From: Nematostella vectensis | Taxonomy: Eukaryota > Cnidaria > Anthozoa > Actiniaria > Edwardsiidae | Length of the DNA stretch: 64,000 nt | Reading direction: 5' to 3' | Assembly: GCF_932526225.1 (NCBI RefSeq) | Contig: NC_064037.1 | Location: 11,762,203-11,826,202, forward strand | Part shown: piece after piece, positions 13,281-26,000 of the stretch | How positions within the stretch are numbered: the first letter of the stretch is position 1 | Layout of the letters: each line of letters opens with the position of its first letter | The notes under the pieces: model-generated | Databases searched by the model: none | The model's input: the letters and a program-made list of their open reading frames with translations, nothing else | Told to the model about the DNA's origin: nothing | Position numbers and translations under genes: made by a program

Positions 13281-14023
13281 ATGGGGTGTTGTATGTCGAA
13301 GCCCAAAAATGGAGATGAGGTATGTGACCACTATGATAAGCACGTGACCCTGCTGATCCTGCTATTGAAGATTTCTAAGAAAAGAGGGAGCAGCAGTTGT
13401 TTGTTGTCTTGTTTTTGATTTTTTTTTTCTTTTTCAGGACAATGAGCCTTCACTCCGCCATGTAAGTGATAACTTGCGTTTCTTTTTGTTGACATTTGTT
13501 GGCATGCTACGAATGTGGAAACCCTCACGCAATAATTGTTTCGCACCAAATTACATTTCGTGAAAGCACTGTAGGGATGCTTAAATGAAATCGTGCAGGA
13601 AGGCTAAAATTAAGTGATGAGAGTCCGCGTTTGCAGTAGTATTACATAGAAGTGTTTACATTAGTTAAATAGTCTTTTTTCACATTCTTCACTAAAGTTT
13701 TACACAATTTTTTTTCAAATGTTTAGTTTTACATAAAATTGTTCACACTTTTTAAATAGTTTTACCGAAATTTTTAATATTTTAAAATATTTTTACAAAC
13801 GAAAGGGTTATGAGCATTAATATCTCGTAGAATTCAGCACCAACAAATCCCCAGAAAAGCAAAAAGAAGGAGAAGGCAAAGGAGGCTGATGAAGGCAGCA
13901 AAGGAAAGAAAAAAAATAAGCGGTGGGGACTTAAGAGGAAGAAGAAAGCTGATGAAGGCAACAAAGGGATTAAAAACAAGAAGCGGTGGGGGTTTAAGGG
14001 GAAGAAGAAGACTGATACCGGAG
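13281..14023 (+). CDS. Exons 1-3 of the giant gene: acylation motif and basic patch
   Basis: Exon 1 (13281-13319) encodes MGCCMSKPKNGDE. Gly2 with Ser6 fits the N-myristoyltransferase consensus, and two cysteines follow for S-acylation. Exon 2 (13438-13461) encodes only DNEPSLRH. Exon 3 (13831-14023, phase 0 to 1) is Lys-rich and contains a duplicated motif, KRWGLKRKKKADEG and KRWGFKGKKKTDTG, which suggests electrostatic membrane binding as in MARCKS-type effector regions (analogy only). The start is chosen because it is the first ATG, gives the lipidation motif, and ends at a strong GTATGT donor. Confidence 0.72.
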
Positions 14024-17000
14024 GTTAGTCATTGAGGCGTTCTATTGCCTTGGTGTTCCTTATTGAGAAATCCCTGCTCACATAAAGATACCCTTACCCC
14101 TAGTCAGTCACACACTACCTAGTAGAGATAAAGAAACCGCCTGTTCAAATAAAAATAGCGTGCCCCTACCCCTAGACAAACTCTACCTAGTTGAAATAAA
14201 GGAACCGTGTGTTGACATGAAGACAGGCGCGCCCCTATCCCTAGACAAACTCTACCTAGTTGAAATAAAGGAACCGTGTGTTGACATGAAGACAGGCGCG
14301 CCCCTATCCCTAGACAAACTCTACCTAGTTGAAATAAAGGAACCGTGTGTTGACATGAAGACAGGCGCGCCCCTATCCCTAGACACACTCTACTTAGTAG
14401 AGATAACGAGCCCGGGGTTCATATGAAGATAGCATGCAAGGAACCGCGTTCCATGATAGGGAGTCACTGACCTTGCGGATACGTAGCATGATTGGAAACC
14501 ATTTCAACACTAGCCAATGAAAACACTTCAAGGATTCTGGATGCCGAAAGCCAGAAAGCGATCTGAGCTCGTCAGCGAGATTTCATAGAGTATATATAAA
14601 ACCGCAGCAAAGGTTTGCTGTGAAGGCTGAAAAATATTCACTGTCATAACACTGTCTGGTTCTATTTGTGAACCGATACTTATCAAACCTAACCCCCCTC
14701 TACTTGATGCGTTCATATCCCATGGGCAAACGTTTTGACTAGAAAAAACGGGGTCACGCTCCCTCGTGTGAACACGCCCTTAGCTTGAGCTAGGGCTAGA
14801 ACTTTCTGTTGGACACATTTCCGTTGGCTACATTTCCGTTGGCTACATAATTAGACGAGAGATAGACCATTAATGACTTCGATTCTCTTGGTAATTAACA
14901 TCCCTTTTTAGCCTTTTTTCCAATCCATTATGTATAATATAACTTTTCGAGCACTTCTGAGATTATGGCTTTCCGGATAAAGTCGACTCCTTCTCTTTTC
15001 TTGCTCATCTGAAGAACCGTTCACAAAAGCCAAAGAAAACGCAAAATTCAGGCACGTACCCAGGATTTTTCTTGGGGATGCAAAATCCTTAAAAGTGAAC
15101 CTGATTTATCTGGGGGGGGGGGGGGGTGGGAGTGAGTTTTCTGATAAAAATCTGAGCACCCACGAAAGAAAAAAAAGGGAATTTTTTATGCTTTTGAAGT
15201 ATCTCCAAGGGGGGACGTTTGTGTCGGCTTTGGCTTCATAAAAGGCTGACGTATGGATTGATGACATACCAGAGTGATCTAGCTTATGCTTTATAGTTTT
15301 GTCTACAAATAGCACGTCATTGTGAACCGTAAATGGACTTTCCGCCGTTCGCACCCTCTGCACCCCCCTGGTTACGGGCCTGAAACCCCAACTTAGACGG
15401 GCTTCTAATAAATTTGGTTTCCTGTAGTTGGTAAGAGTTGTGACGTCACAGGAAACCCCCTTCCCAGGATGCCTGACGGCTCATCTTCAACACAAGAAGC
15501 CCGCTTACAACGCCTGGGATTAGGCTTATCGGATCTCTTTTTCTCTTTTTCTTAAAGTTTTTTCTTCTTACGTGTAATAACAGGTCTTAGCAGTGCGTCT
15601 TCCTCGAGTGTTCTCGTGGTCCCTGGGCCTAGCAGCGTGAGATTCTCGTCAATCCGTGGTTCTTTCTCTGACATTGTGATTCCCGGACTTAGCAGTGCTG
15701 CTTTTTGTGGCTCAGCACCTGTAATGTTTACAGATCACGAAGCTACTGTTGCATCTCTCCTGATGCCAAGTGACTCGCCTACACTCTCACCTGGAGAGAT
15801 ACGGTTCTCTCCCGGGGAAGTACGATGTGATTGGCTGATAAGGAACATCAGTGCCTCTTCAAGTTTTTCGTCACTCGGGTATGTCGACACCCCATTAAAA
15901 AAGTTGGAGAAGATTATCTAATAAACATACATTTTCTTTCCTCTTCCACTTTTCCCAAATTCCATGATTTTTAAATGTAGAAGGCTTATTTTATTAAAAC
16001 TATTAAAAAATTGCAATAAGCAACAATAAGCAACCATACCAACTTCCAATAAACGTCTGGCTTCGAATGCATACCCTCCCCTAAGGCGTAATGTATTAGC
16101 TCTTAGGCCTAAAGGTGATTGGTGCATTCACTTCGGAGCTCATAAAGCATTATTATGTTAGATTGACAGGTCACATGATCCTCTGTATTTTCATTTGTGT
16201 CTTTCCCCCATAGAAGCCTTCAACGTGAGATAAATGAGGAGGAGAAGCTCATTATCGAGGAGATAAAAGCTGAACTCATCACGATAAATAGCCAGTCAAA
16301 TGGCGCCATGCGACATGAGCAGAAGGAAGAAGAGCGACTTAGGAATTTGCAGAAGTCTGATATGATTACAAGAAATCAGGCTGCGTTGATTGTGACTGAC
16401 GTTATTGAGAAGGCGTATGTCCAATTCAGGCATGAGCAAAAGCACCTGAGAATCAAGAAAGAGGAGAAAATTGAGCTCATCTTAAAAAACAAAGCAGAGA
16501 TGATTGTCTCAGATGTCATCCGTAAAGCGCGTGTCATCGTGCAACGTGAGGAAAGGGAGGAGAGAATCAAGAAAGAGGAGAAGATTAGGGAGGAAGAGCG
16601 TGTTAAGAAGCAGGAGAAGATGGAACATATCATACAGAATCAGGCTCAGTTCATTGTCTCTGAGGCCATTGGGAAGGCATGTGGAATCGTGAAGCGTCAT
16701 CGCAAGGACTTTGAAAGAAAGATGGACCTAAAATGGTTTGAACTTACTTCGAAGAACAACAAGGGAGCATTGTTTACTGAAGAAATAGCGGATGCTAAAG
16801 ATATCGATGAAAAGGGTGTTCAGGAAGAAACCGAGGTCATAAGTCCCGCTAATGCAGCAGAACCCTCTTGTACATCTGTGATTAACGGCACAAGGCTTGA
16901 AGATGGCTATTCTGTTGAGAATCGCGACAAAGTATCTCATTTGACGGGAAATCAAAGTTGCGTCCCAGAACTGCCCGTTTCCAATGGAACCCTGTTTGAT

Positions 17001-20000
17001 AAAACCGGGATTGATAACTGCGAAAGCTACCTGCTCAATTATCAGCCAGCTGTTATTCCAATTTTTTTCATCGACTTTGAAGGCTATCAGTTCGACATCG
17101 ATAAGATGGACTTCGACTTCCAGGAAGAACACTACGAAGTCATGAATTATGATTTGGTGATTAATATTCCTGGACAAGAGTCTATCCTCGTAGTCACCAA
17201 TTTTAGCCTCTTCTTAGAAAAAGTGCTTGGCATTTCTGTGACAGAGGAGCAGTTTATACTTGACAACGCGTTTCTTCACGTCACTGACCTGAACACAATG
17301 TTGGCTGAAATAAGCGCATTAATTCCCGAGCAGGGTATTCACAATGCCCCTTTGGAAAGCAACGCCGTCGAGGATAAGCAAGTTTTGATGGCTAATGCCA
17401 ACAAGAACGATAAGGCATCGATGGTTCGCAATGCCTGCACGGAGACAGAACACTCGGTGTTCTACCATGCCTGCGAGGATGAAAAAGCCTCGATGGTTAA
17501 CCTATCCTGCGAGGATGAAAAAGCCTTCATGGTTAACCTATCCTGCGATGATGAAAAAGCTTCGACGGTTTACACCAACAAGTGCGAAACAGCAACGGCG
17601 ATTCCCAATACCTGCAATGCGGAACAAGCATCGATGTTTTTTCAGGAGACAGTTGATTATGATGATGACATCTGGTTTGAGTTCCTGGAAGACAAGCACG
17701 AGTTTGAGGAGTATGACCTGGCCTTACACATACCTGGGCAAGAGTCGATCCTGAGTAAGGAAAACATGGAAATCCTTTTCGACAAGTTGTCAAAAGTGTG
17801 CTACAAGGATCACGAGCCCGAGAAGCAAGTTGATGGACAGGAACAAGAAAGTACTGATGTTCATGTCGGAGCGGTACTCGATGATGTGAAGCCAGCAGGA
17901 GAGAGCTTGGATCTAAAGGGTGAGTGTCGCCTCGTGCTAGATGTTATTTATAATACATAGCCTTTTTGCGGGTAAGAAAATGTGTAATTATATCTTTTGT
18001 AGATAGGAAATCGTCTGACCTAAATAGCTAAAAAGCAAAAACCCGGTATAGCTCGAAACCTTAATGGTGACGATCTAGCGAAGAGTTCGAGTTAAATTAT
18101 AGTTTGAGTTAAGCTAATAGCAATAACTCAGAGGTAGATTTCAAAGCTATTTCTAGTGAGCTGGGAGTTCGAATTATCCGAGTTTTTTTCGGACTCTTTA
18201 ATTTGGTGAAGTGTCAACTTCTTATTCTAAAGGTAAATACTAAAGATTATAGTACAAAACCTAGCTAAATATTGGCCGACAGAGCTCTTCCGTCACGTTT
18301 TTTTTCCAGAAAGAGACTGTATGAATAATGGCTCGTCACTTTACTAAGGATTTTACAAGGATATTATTGATAAAATGTATTTTCTTTTGAAGTTGAAGAG
18401 AACGAGGAAAAATCGAACGATGAGTCTGACGAGTCCAGCGCTGTCGTAATTCAAGAGATAGCATCGATGTTGTCCTTCGAGAGCTGGTACAAAGCACCAC
18501 TAGTCCAACGCACAACCGTGCGCCCTTCAAACGTGCCAGAAAGGAAAAGAGAATGGTGGGAATTCCCACCCCCTCCGTCCGTCAACGAGTCCAGTTTACG
18601 AAAGCTTGAAGCTATAAGACTAGAGCAAATACAAGCCCGTAATATGTCCTCTTTAATGGTTCTGGCCACTCAAGCGGATAAATGGTTGAAAACTCGGATT
18701 AAGCAGCCTGTCCAAGAAATTGTAAAGGATTCCAGGAAGCAGGAGTCTGAGTCATCCTCGAAAGCATCACATGGCGAGATGACGTCATCAAGGCAAAAAA
18801 GACGCAAGAAAAAATCACGTTCTCAAAGACACGAGGGACACGAGGTGACTGCTTCGACTCGCCAGAAACATTCCTCCTCCAAGGAAAAACAGGAACAGAC
18901 GTGTGGTAGGTTGGCAATATAAATAATTTTTTATTGCTAATAAACGTTTACTATTAATGAATGGGCTGGCGAATGTTACTTGTTTTCTGTATTTTAAAGA
19001 ATCACTGTCTAGCCTCCATTTTGTCATCTCTCGCAAAATCCCAAGTGCGAGAGAAGCTCTTTTAAACATCCGAAAAATAATGTCCTTTTTATTAAAGGCG
19101 AGCAAGTGTGTTTGGCAGCATCAATTGCCTCTCAAAGTGCACCAGTGGCTGACATTGCTGAGTGCGCCGGAGCCATAGGATCGGGTCCTACCATCTTTGT
19201 CGAAGGGTATTATACAGCGGAAGATGAGGTACAATACAAAATATACATCATCTTCATACATCCTGATAGTAATTTGACGGGCTCTTAACTTATATCATCA
19301 TTATCATCATGTAATTATTGGCATCATCCATCAATACCAGCATGGAGTGTACTTTTTACTTACTTACTAGTTTTGTCTTCATTATTATGATTACCTCGCA
19401 CCATCGTTATCATCATTATATCAGCAACAACACAATTATCATCATTATCACAACAACATCTCAATCATTAACATCAGCATCAATTTAGTCATCATTGCCA
19501 TCACACAAAAAAAACTTTTATAATAGTCTTTTCGGTAATAACAGTATTATTATTCTCCATATAACATCAGCAATACTTAGAATATTATTTTATACGCAGA
19601 CGAAATTCAAGCACAGTGCTCATTTGGCTTTTCAATATTATTTCTAGAAGACTTCCGAAGCTACCCCCTTCTCAGACGCCTACGCATACCTTCTCCAGGT
19701 GCGAAGGTCAGTTGATCCTGAAAGGAGTGGTAACACTTCACCCACACCCTCTTCGTCCTCGACGCACAGTGACGCGTTCGATGAAGTGGTACCTCTTTGG
19801 CTGCTATCGAGCTCTTCTAGTGAGAGTGAGATGGAGACGCCAAGGCAAGCATCGAAACTGCGGTCAGGTACGAATCTAACGCGTGTTTAAACATAGGTTC
19901 CATAACATTGCCATTATAACTTCAGTAACATTGCCCTGACTGTCTGTAGTTTCCATACCCTCTTTCCTTTTCTGAGGGCTAGATAAGGACTTTTAAAATA

Positions 20001-23000
20001 GCTTTATTGTGAGAAGGCAATCGTGGAACAAAGTTTGGTTTGGTTTTCAGACCAATAAACCAAATCTTTCAAAATCTTTTTGTAATTTATGAAGACAATT
20101 TAGTGTGTTTTTCATGGGACTTTTAACGTTTTAAAGGTGGTAAAGAAAAGAATCAAACTAAGAATGGAGCATCGCTGGTGCAAAGCTCAAAACGTCGTAA
20201 AAAGACCACTGAGCGTAAATGGGGTAGTGGGAAATGGGAGATCCCTCTTCCCCCACCGACCACCCGCAAGTCAAGCAAGGGCAACAAGCACCTCAAGTTG
20301 GCCTTGACGAAGTCATCCTCGAATGATTTTGTCATTAAACGCTGTCCGACTACCACCAACGCCAACGGCCCAGAAAGCAAAAGTGGAGAACGGGAAATTA
20401 CTCTTCCTCCACCGACCGTCCACGAGTCAGGAGTTACTGACAAGCAAAATCGCCTGAAGCTGGCCGCTACTATGCCATCCTCCACAGGCCTGGCCAGTAA
20501 ACCTGAAGGCTGTCTTACTAATCAGACTGAGCAGCCTGTCCAGGAAATGGTAAAGGATTCCAGGAAACCGAAGACTGTCTCATCCCTGGAAGCATCAGGC
20601 TGCGCGATGACGTCTTCAAGACGTGAAGGACACGAGGAGACAAGTTCCTTCTCGATTTTGGAACCTCAACCGTCGGCAGCCTTTCAAACAAAAGACACCC
20701 ACCCCAAAGGTAAGCTGTCCTAGAAGTAAGATTGTCGTGGTGCTGATGTTTTATTATTTCAATTAAAGAATGTCGACCATTTACTCCTTTGTTATGGTTT
20801 ATCATTTAAATTACAGCAGTTTATTTGCACGTAAACTTCAAAGAAACAATCTGAGAATGTATCCTGATATGTTATTGACGGTATTTGATGAAAAATATCT
20901 TGGTTACTTGCTTGAATTAGCAGATGGAAATGGATTCTTTGAGTGACACGCCATTCAGCGGGAGCATAAAATGGCGGCGTGAATGGCCTTCTTTAAGATA
21001 AAGTGATTAGGGGAACTCCTAAGATTAATCTATTGTGTAAATTTTGACTTCAACTACAGCATGATCGTTGATAAAACGTATTATTTTTAGGTGGAAAATC
21101 GTGTAGGAAAGCTTTGCCCGCTCCCCAAGATGCACCGGTGAGTGTCGTGTCAGATGAGGCAGCTGGACCAGATCCTACGTCAATGTGTGGTCCATCGTCA
21201 TGGAAACAAATAAACGAAGAGGTACTTACCAACTCTTACAGACCCAAATTTTCTATACAATCCTTCACACAGCTCATCACTTCAAATAATTACTCCAATT
21301 ACCACCGTCTTACTAATCAGGTTGAGCAGCCTGTCCAGGAAAGGGTAAAGGATTCCAGGAAACAGGAGCCTTTGTTATCCCTGGAAACGACGGACTGCGC
21401 GATGACGTCTTTGAGACGTGTAGGACACGAGGAGAGAAATTCCTTCGCAATATTGGAACCTCAACCGTCGACAACCTTTCAAACAAGAGAAAGGCACCCC
21501 AATGGTAAGCTTTCCTAGAAGTGAGATTGTCGTGGTTGTTGCTATTAAACGGAAGCATAAAATGGCGGCGTGAATGGCCTTCTTTATAAGATAAAGTGAT
21601 TAGGAGAATTGCTCCAAAGATAAGTTTCTTGTGTAAATTGTGACTTCAACTTCAGCATGACCGTTGATCAAACGAATTATTTTTAGGTGCAAATTTGTGT
21701 AGGGCAATTTTGCCCGCTCCGCAAGATGCACCGGTGAGTGTCGTGTCAAATGAGACAGCTGGATGGGATCCTCCGTCAAACTGTAGTCCATTGCCATGGA
21801 AACAAATAAACGAAGAGGTACTTAACAACTCTTACATACCCAAATTTTCTATACAATCCTTCACACAGCTCATCACTTCAAATAATTAATGCAATTACCA
21901 CCGTCTTACTAATCAGGTTGAGCAGCCTGTCCAGGAAAGAGTAAAGGATTCCAGGAAACAGGAGACTTTGTTATCCCTGGAAACGACGGGCTGCGCGATG
22001 ACGTCTTCAAGACGTGTAGGACACGAGGAGAGAAGTTCCTTCGCGATATTGGAACCTCAACCGTCGGCAACCTTTCAAACGAGGGAAAGGCACCCCAATG
22101 GTAAGCTGTCCTAGAAGTGAGATTGTCGTGGTTAATGCCATTAAACGGAAGCATAAAATGGCGGCGTTAATGGCCTTCTTTATAAGATAAAGTAATTAGG
22201 AGAATTGCTCCAAAGATAAGTTACTTGTGTAAATTATGACTTCAACTTCAGCATGACCGTTGATCAAACGAATTATTTTTAGGTGAAAAATTGTGTAGGG
22301 CAATTTTGCCCGCTCCGCAAGATGCACCGGTGAGTGTCGTGTCAGATGAGACAGCTGGATGGGATCCTCCGTCAAACTGTAGTCCATTGCCACGGGAACA
22401 AATAAACGAAGAGGTACTTACCAACTCTTACATACCCAAATTTTCTATACAATCCTTCACACAGCTCATCACTTCAAATAATTACTGCAATTACCACCGT
22501 CTTACTAATCAGGTTGAGCAGCCTGTCCAGGAAAGAGTAAAGGATTCCAGGAAACAGGAGACTTTGTTATCCCTGGAAACGACGGGCTGCGCGATGACGT
22601 CTTCAAGACGTGTAGGACACGAGGAGAGAAGTTCCTTCGCGATATTGGAACCTCAACCGTCGACAACCTTTCAAACGAGGGAAAGGCACCCCAATGGTAA
22701 GCTGTCCTAGAAGTGAGATTGTCGTGGTTGCTGCCATTAAACGGAAGCATAAAATGGCGGCGTGAATGGCCTTCTTTATAAGATAAAGTAATTAGGAGAA
22801 TTGCTCCAAAAATAAGTTTCTTGTGTAAATTATGACTTCAACTTCAGCATGACCGTTGATCAAACGAATTATTTTTAGGTGAAAAATTGTGTAGGACAAT
22901 TTTGCCCGCTCCGCAAGATGCACCGGTGAGTGTCGTGTCAGATGAGACAGCTGGATGGGATCCTCCGTCAAACTGTAGTCCATTGCCATGGGAACAAATA

Positions 23001-26000
23001 AACGAAGAGGTACTTACCAACTCTTACAGACCCAAATTTTCTATACAATCCTTCACACAGCTCATCACTTCAAATAATTACTGCAATTACCACCGTCTTA
23101 CTAATCAGGTTGAGCAGCCTGTCCAGGAAAGAGTAAAGGATTCCAGGAAACCGAAGACTGTCTCATCCCTGGAAGCATCAGGCTGCGCGATGACGTCTGT
23201 AAGACGTGTAGGACACGAGGAGAGAAGTTCCTTCGCGATATTGGAACCTCAACCGTCGGCAACCTTTCAAACGAGGGAAAGGCACCCCAATGGTAAGCTG
23301 TCCTAGAAGTGAGATTGTCGTGGTTGTTGCTATTAAACGGAAGCATAAAATGGTGGCGTGAATGGCCTTCTTTATAAGATAAAGTGATTAGGAGAATTGC
23401 TCCAAAGATAATGTTCTTGTGTAAATCATGACTTCAACTTCAGCATGACCGTTGATGAAACGAATTATTTTTAGGTGAAAAATTGTGTAGGGCAATTTTG
23501 CCCGCTCCGCAAGATGCACCGGTGAGTGTCGTGTCAGATGAGACAGCTGGATGGGATCCTCCGTCAAACTGTAGTCCATTGCCATGGAAACAAATAAACG
23601 AGGAGGTACTTACCAACTCTTACAGACCCAATTTTTCTATACAATCCTTCACTCAGCTCATCACTTCAAATAATTACTGCAATTGCCACCGTCTTACTAA
23701 TCAGGTTGAGCAGCCTGTCCAGGAAAGGGTAAAGGATTCCAGGAAACAGGAGACTTTGTTATCCCTGGAAACGACGGGCTGCGCGATGACGTCTTCAAGA
23801 CGTGTAGGACACGAGGAGAGAATTTCCTTCGCGATATTGGAACCTCAACCGTCGGCAACCTTTCAAACGAGGGAAAGGCACCCCAATGGTAAGCTGCCCT
23901 AGAAGTGAGATTGTCGTGGTTGTTGCCATTAAACGGAAGCATAAAATGGCGGCGTGAATGGCCTTCTTTATAAGATAAAGTGATTAGGAGAATTGCTCCA
24001 AAGATAAGTTTCTTGTGTAAATTATGACTTCAACTTCAGCATGACCCTTGATCAAACGAATTATTTTTAGGTGAAAAATTGTGTAGGGCAATTTTGCCCG
24101 CTCCGCAAGATGCACCGGTGAGTGTCGTGTCAGATGAGACAGCTGGATGGGATCCTCCGTCAAACTGTAGTCCATTGCCATGGAAACGAACGAGCAAAGA
24201 GGTACTTAGTACCAACTTACAGACCCAAATTTGCTATACCATCCTTCTCACAGTTAATCACTACAAATAATTACTGCAATTTCCACCGTCTTACTAATCA
24301 GGTTGAGCAGCCTGTCCAGGAAAGGTTAAAGGATTCCAGGAAACAGGAGACTTTGTTATCCCTGGAAACGACGGGCTGCGCGATGACGTCTTCAAGACGT
24401 GTAGGACACGAGGAGAGAAGTTCCTTCTCGGTTTTGGAGCCTCAACCATCGGCAACCTTTCAAACGAGAAAAACGCACCCTAATGGTAAGCTGTCTTAGA
24501 AGTGAGATTGTCGTGGTTGTTGCCATTAAACGGAAGCATAAAATGGCGGCGTGAATGGCCTTCTTTATAAGATAAAGTGATTAGGAGAATTGCTCCAAAG
24601 ATAAGTTTCTTGTGTAAATTATGACTTCAACTTCAGCATGACCCTTGATCAAACGAATTATTTTTAGGTGAAAAATTGTGTAGGGCAATTTTGCCCGCTC
24701 CGCAAGATGCACCGGTGAGTGTCGTGTCAGATGAGACAGCTGGATGGGATCCTCCGTCAAACTGTAGTCCATTGCCATGGAAACAAACGAGCAAAGAGGT
24801 ACTTAGTACCAACTTACAGACCCAAATTTGCTATACCATCCTTCTCACAGTTAATCACTACAAATAATTACTGCAATTTCCACCGTCTTACTAATCAGGT
24901 TGAGCAGCCTGTCCAGGAAAGGTTAAAGGATTCCAGGAAACAGGAGACTTTGTTATCCCTGGAAACGACGGGCTGCGCGATGACGTCTCCAAGACGTGTA
25001 GGACACGAGGAGAGAAGTTCCTTCTCGATTTTGGAGCCTCAACCATCGGCAACCTTTCAAACGAGAAAAACGCACCCTAATGGTAAGCTGTCTTAGAAGT
25101 AAGATTGTCGTGGTGCTGATGTATCATTATTTCAATAAAAGAATGTCGATCAACCGCTCCTTTATTATGGTTAATCATTTAAATTACAGCAGTTTATTTG
25201 GAAGTACACTTCAAAGTAACAATCTGAGAATGTAGTATGATATGCTATTGACGGTATTTGATTAAAAATATCTTGGTTACTTGCTTGAATTAGCCGATGG
25301 GAATGGATTCTTTAAGTAACTCGCCATATTGAACGGGAGCATAAAATTGCGGCGTGAATGGCCTTCCTTTAAGATAAAGTGATCAGTGGAACTCCAAAAT
25401 TAAGCTATTGTGTAAATTATGACTTCAATTACAGCATGAGCGTTGATAAAACGTATTATTTTTAGGTGGAAAATTGTGTAGGGCAGTTTTGCCCGCTCCG
25501 CAAGATGCACCGGTGAGTGTCGTTTCAGATGAGACTGCTGGATCGGATCTTACGTCAATCTGTGTTCCACCATCATGGAAACAAATGAACGAAGAGGTAC
25601 TTACCAACTCTTACAGACCCAAATTTGCTATACAATCCTTCACACAGTTTATCACTTTAGATAATTACTGCCATTACCAGCCAGTTTTTATCTGCCTGCA
25701 AGTTCCCGTTTTGTCATCATATGTTTGACCCTATGATGGAAAGACTGGTGGTTGCGGTTAAAAATTTGCTGGTAACATGGCAGTAATTATTCGAAGTGAT
25801 CAATTGTGTGAAGACAAACGCGCTGTGCAATGGAAAAATAAAGAGATAAAAGTTATAAGCTGAAACCTTCAGTAGGTCTATATGGTGTATCGAGCTCTGT
25901 ATTGTGAATCAACATGAAAATAATTTTGTTATTTCCTATTTTTTTTCGTAGAAACCTCGACATGCAGTTTCATTCTCGGAGACTTCTACGTACTTGCTGT

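Noticed and set aside
14119-14426. Open frames of nearly 90 codons on both strands
   Set aside because: They are produced by a 69-bp tandem repeat (multiple of three) inside an intron; no family match.
21313-24778. Repeated minus-strand open frames of 81 and 65 codons
   Set aside because: They recur with the 596-bp period and lie antisense to the A/B exons and introns; they are shadows.
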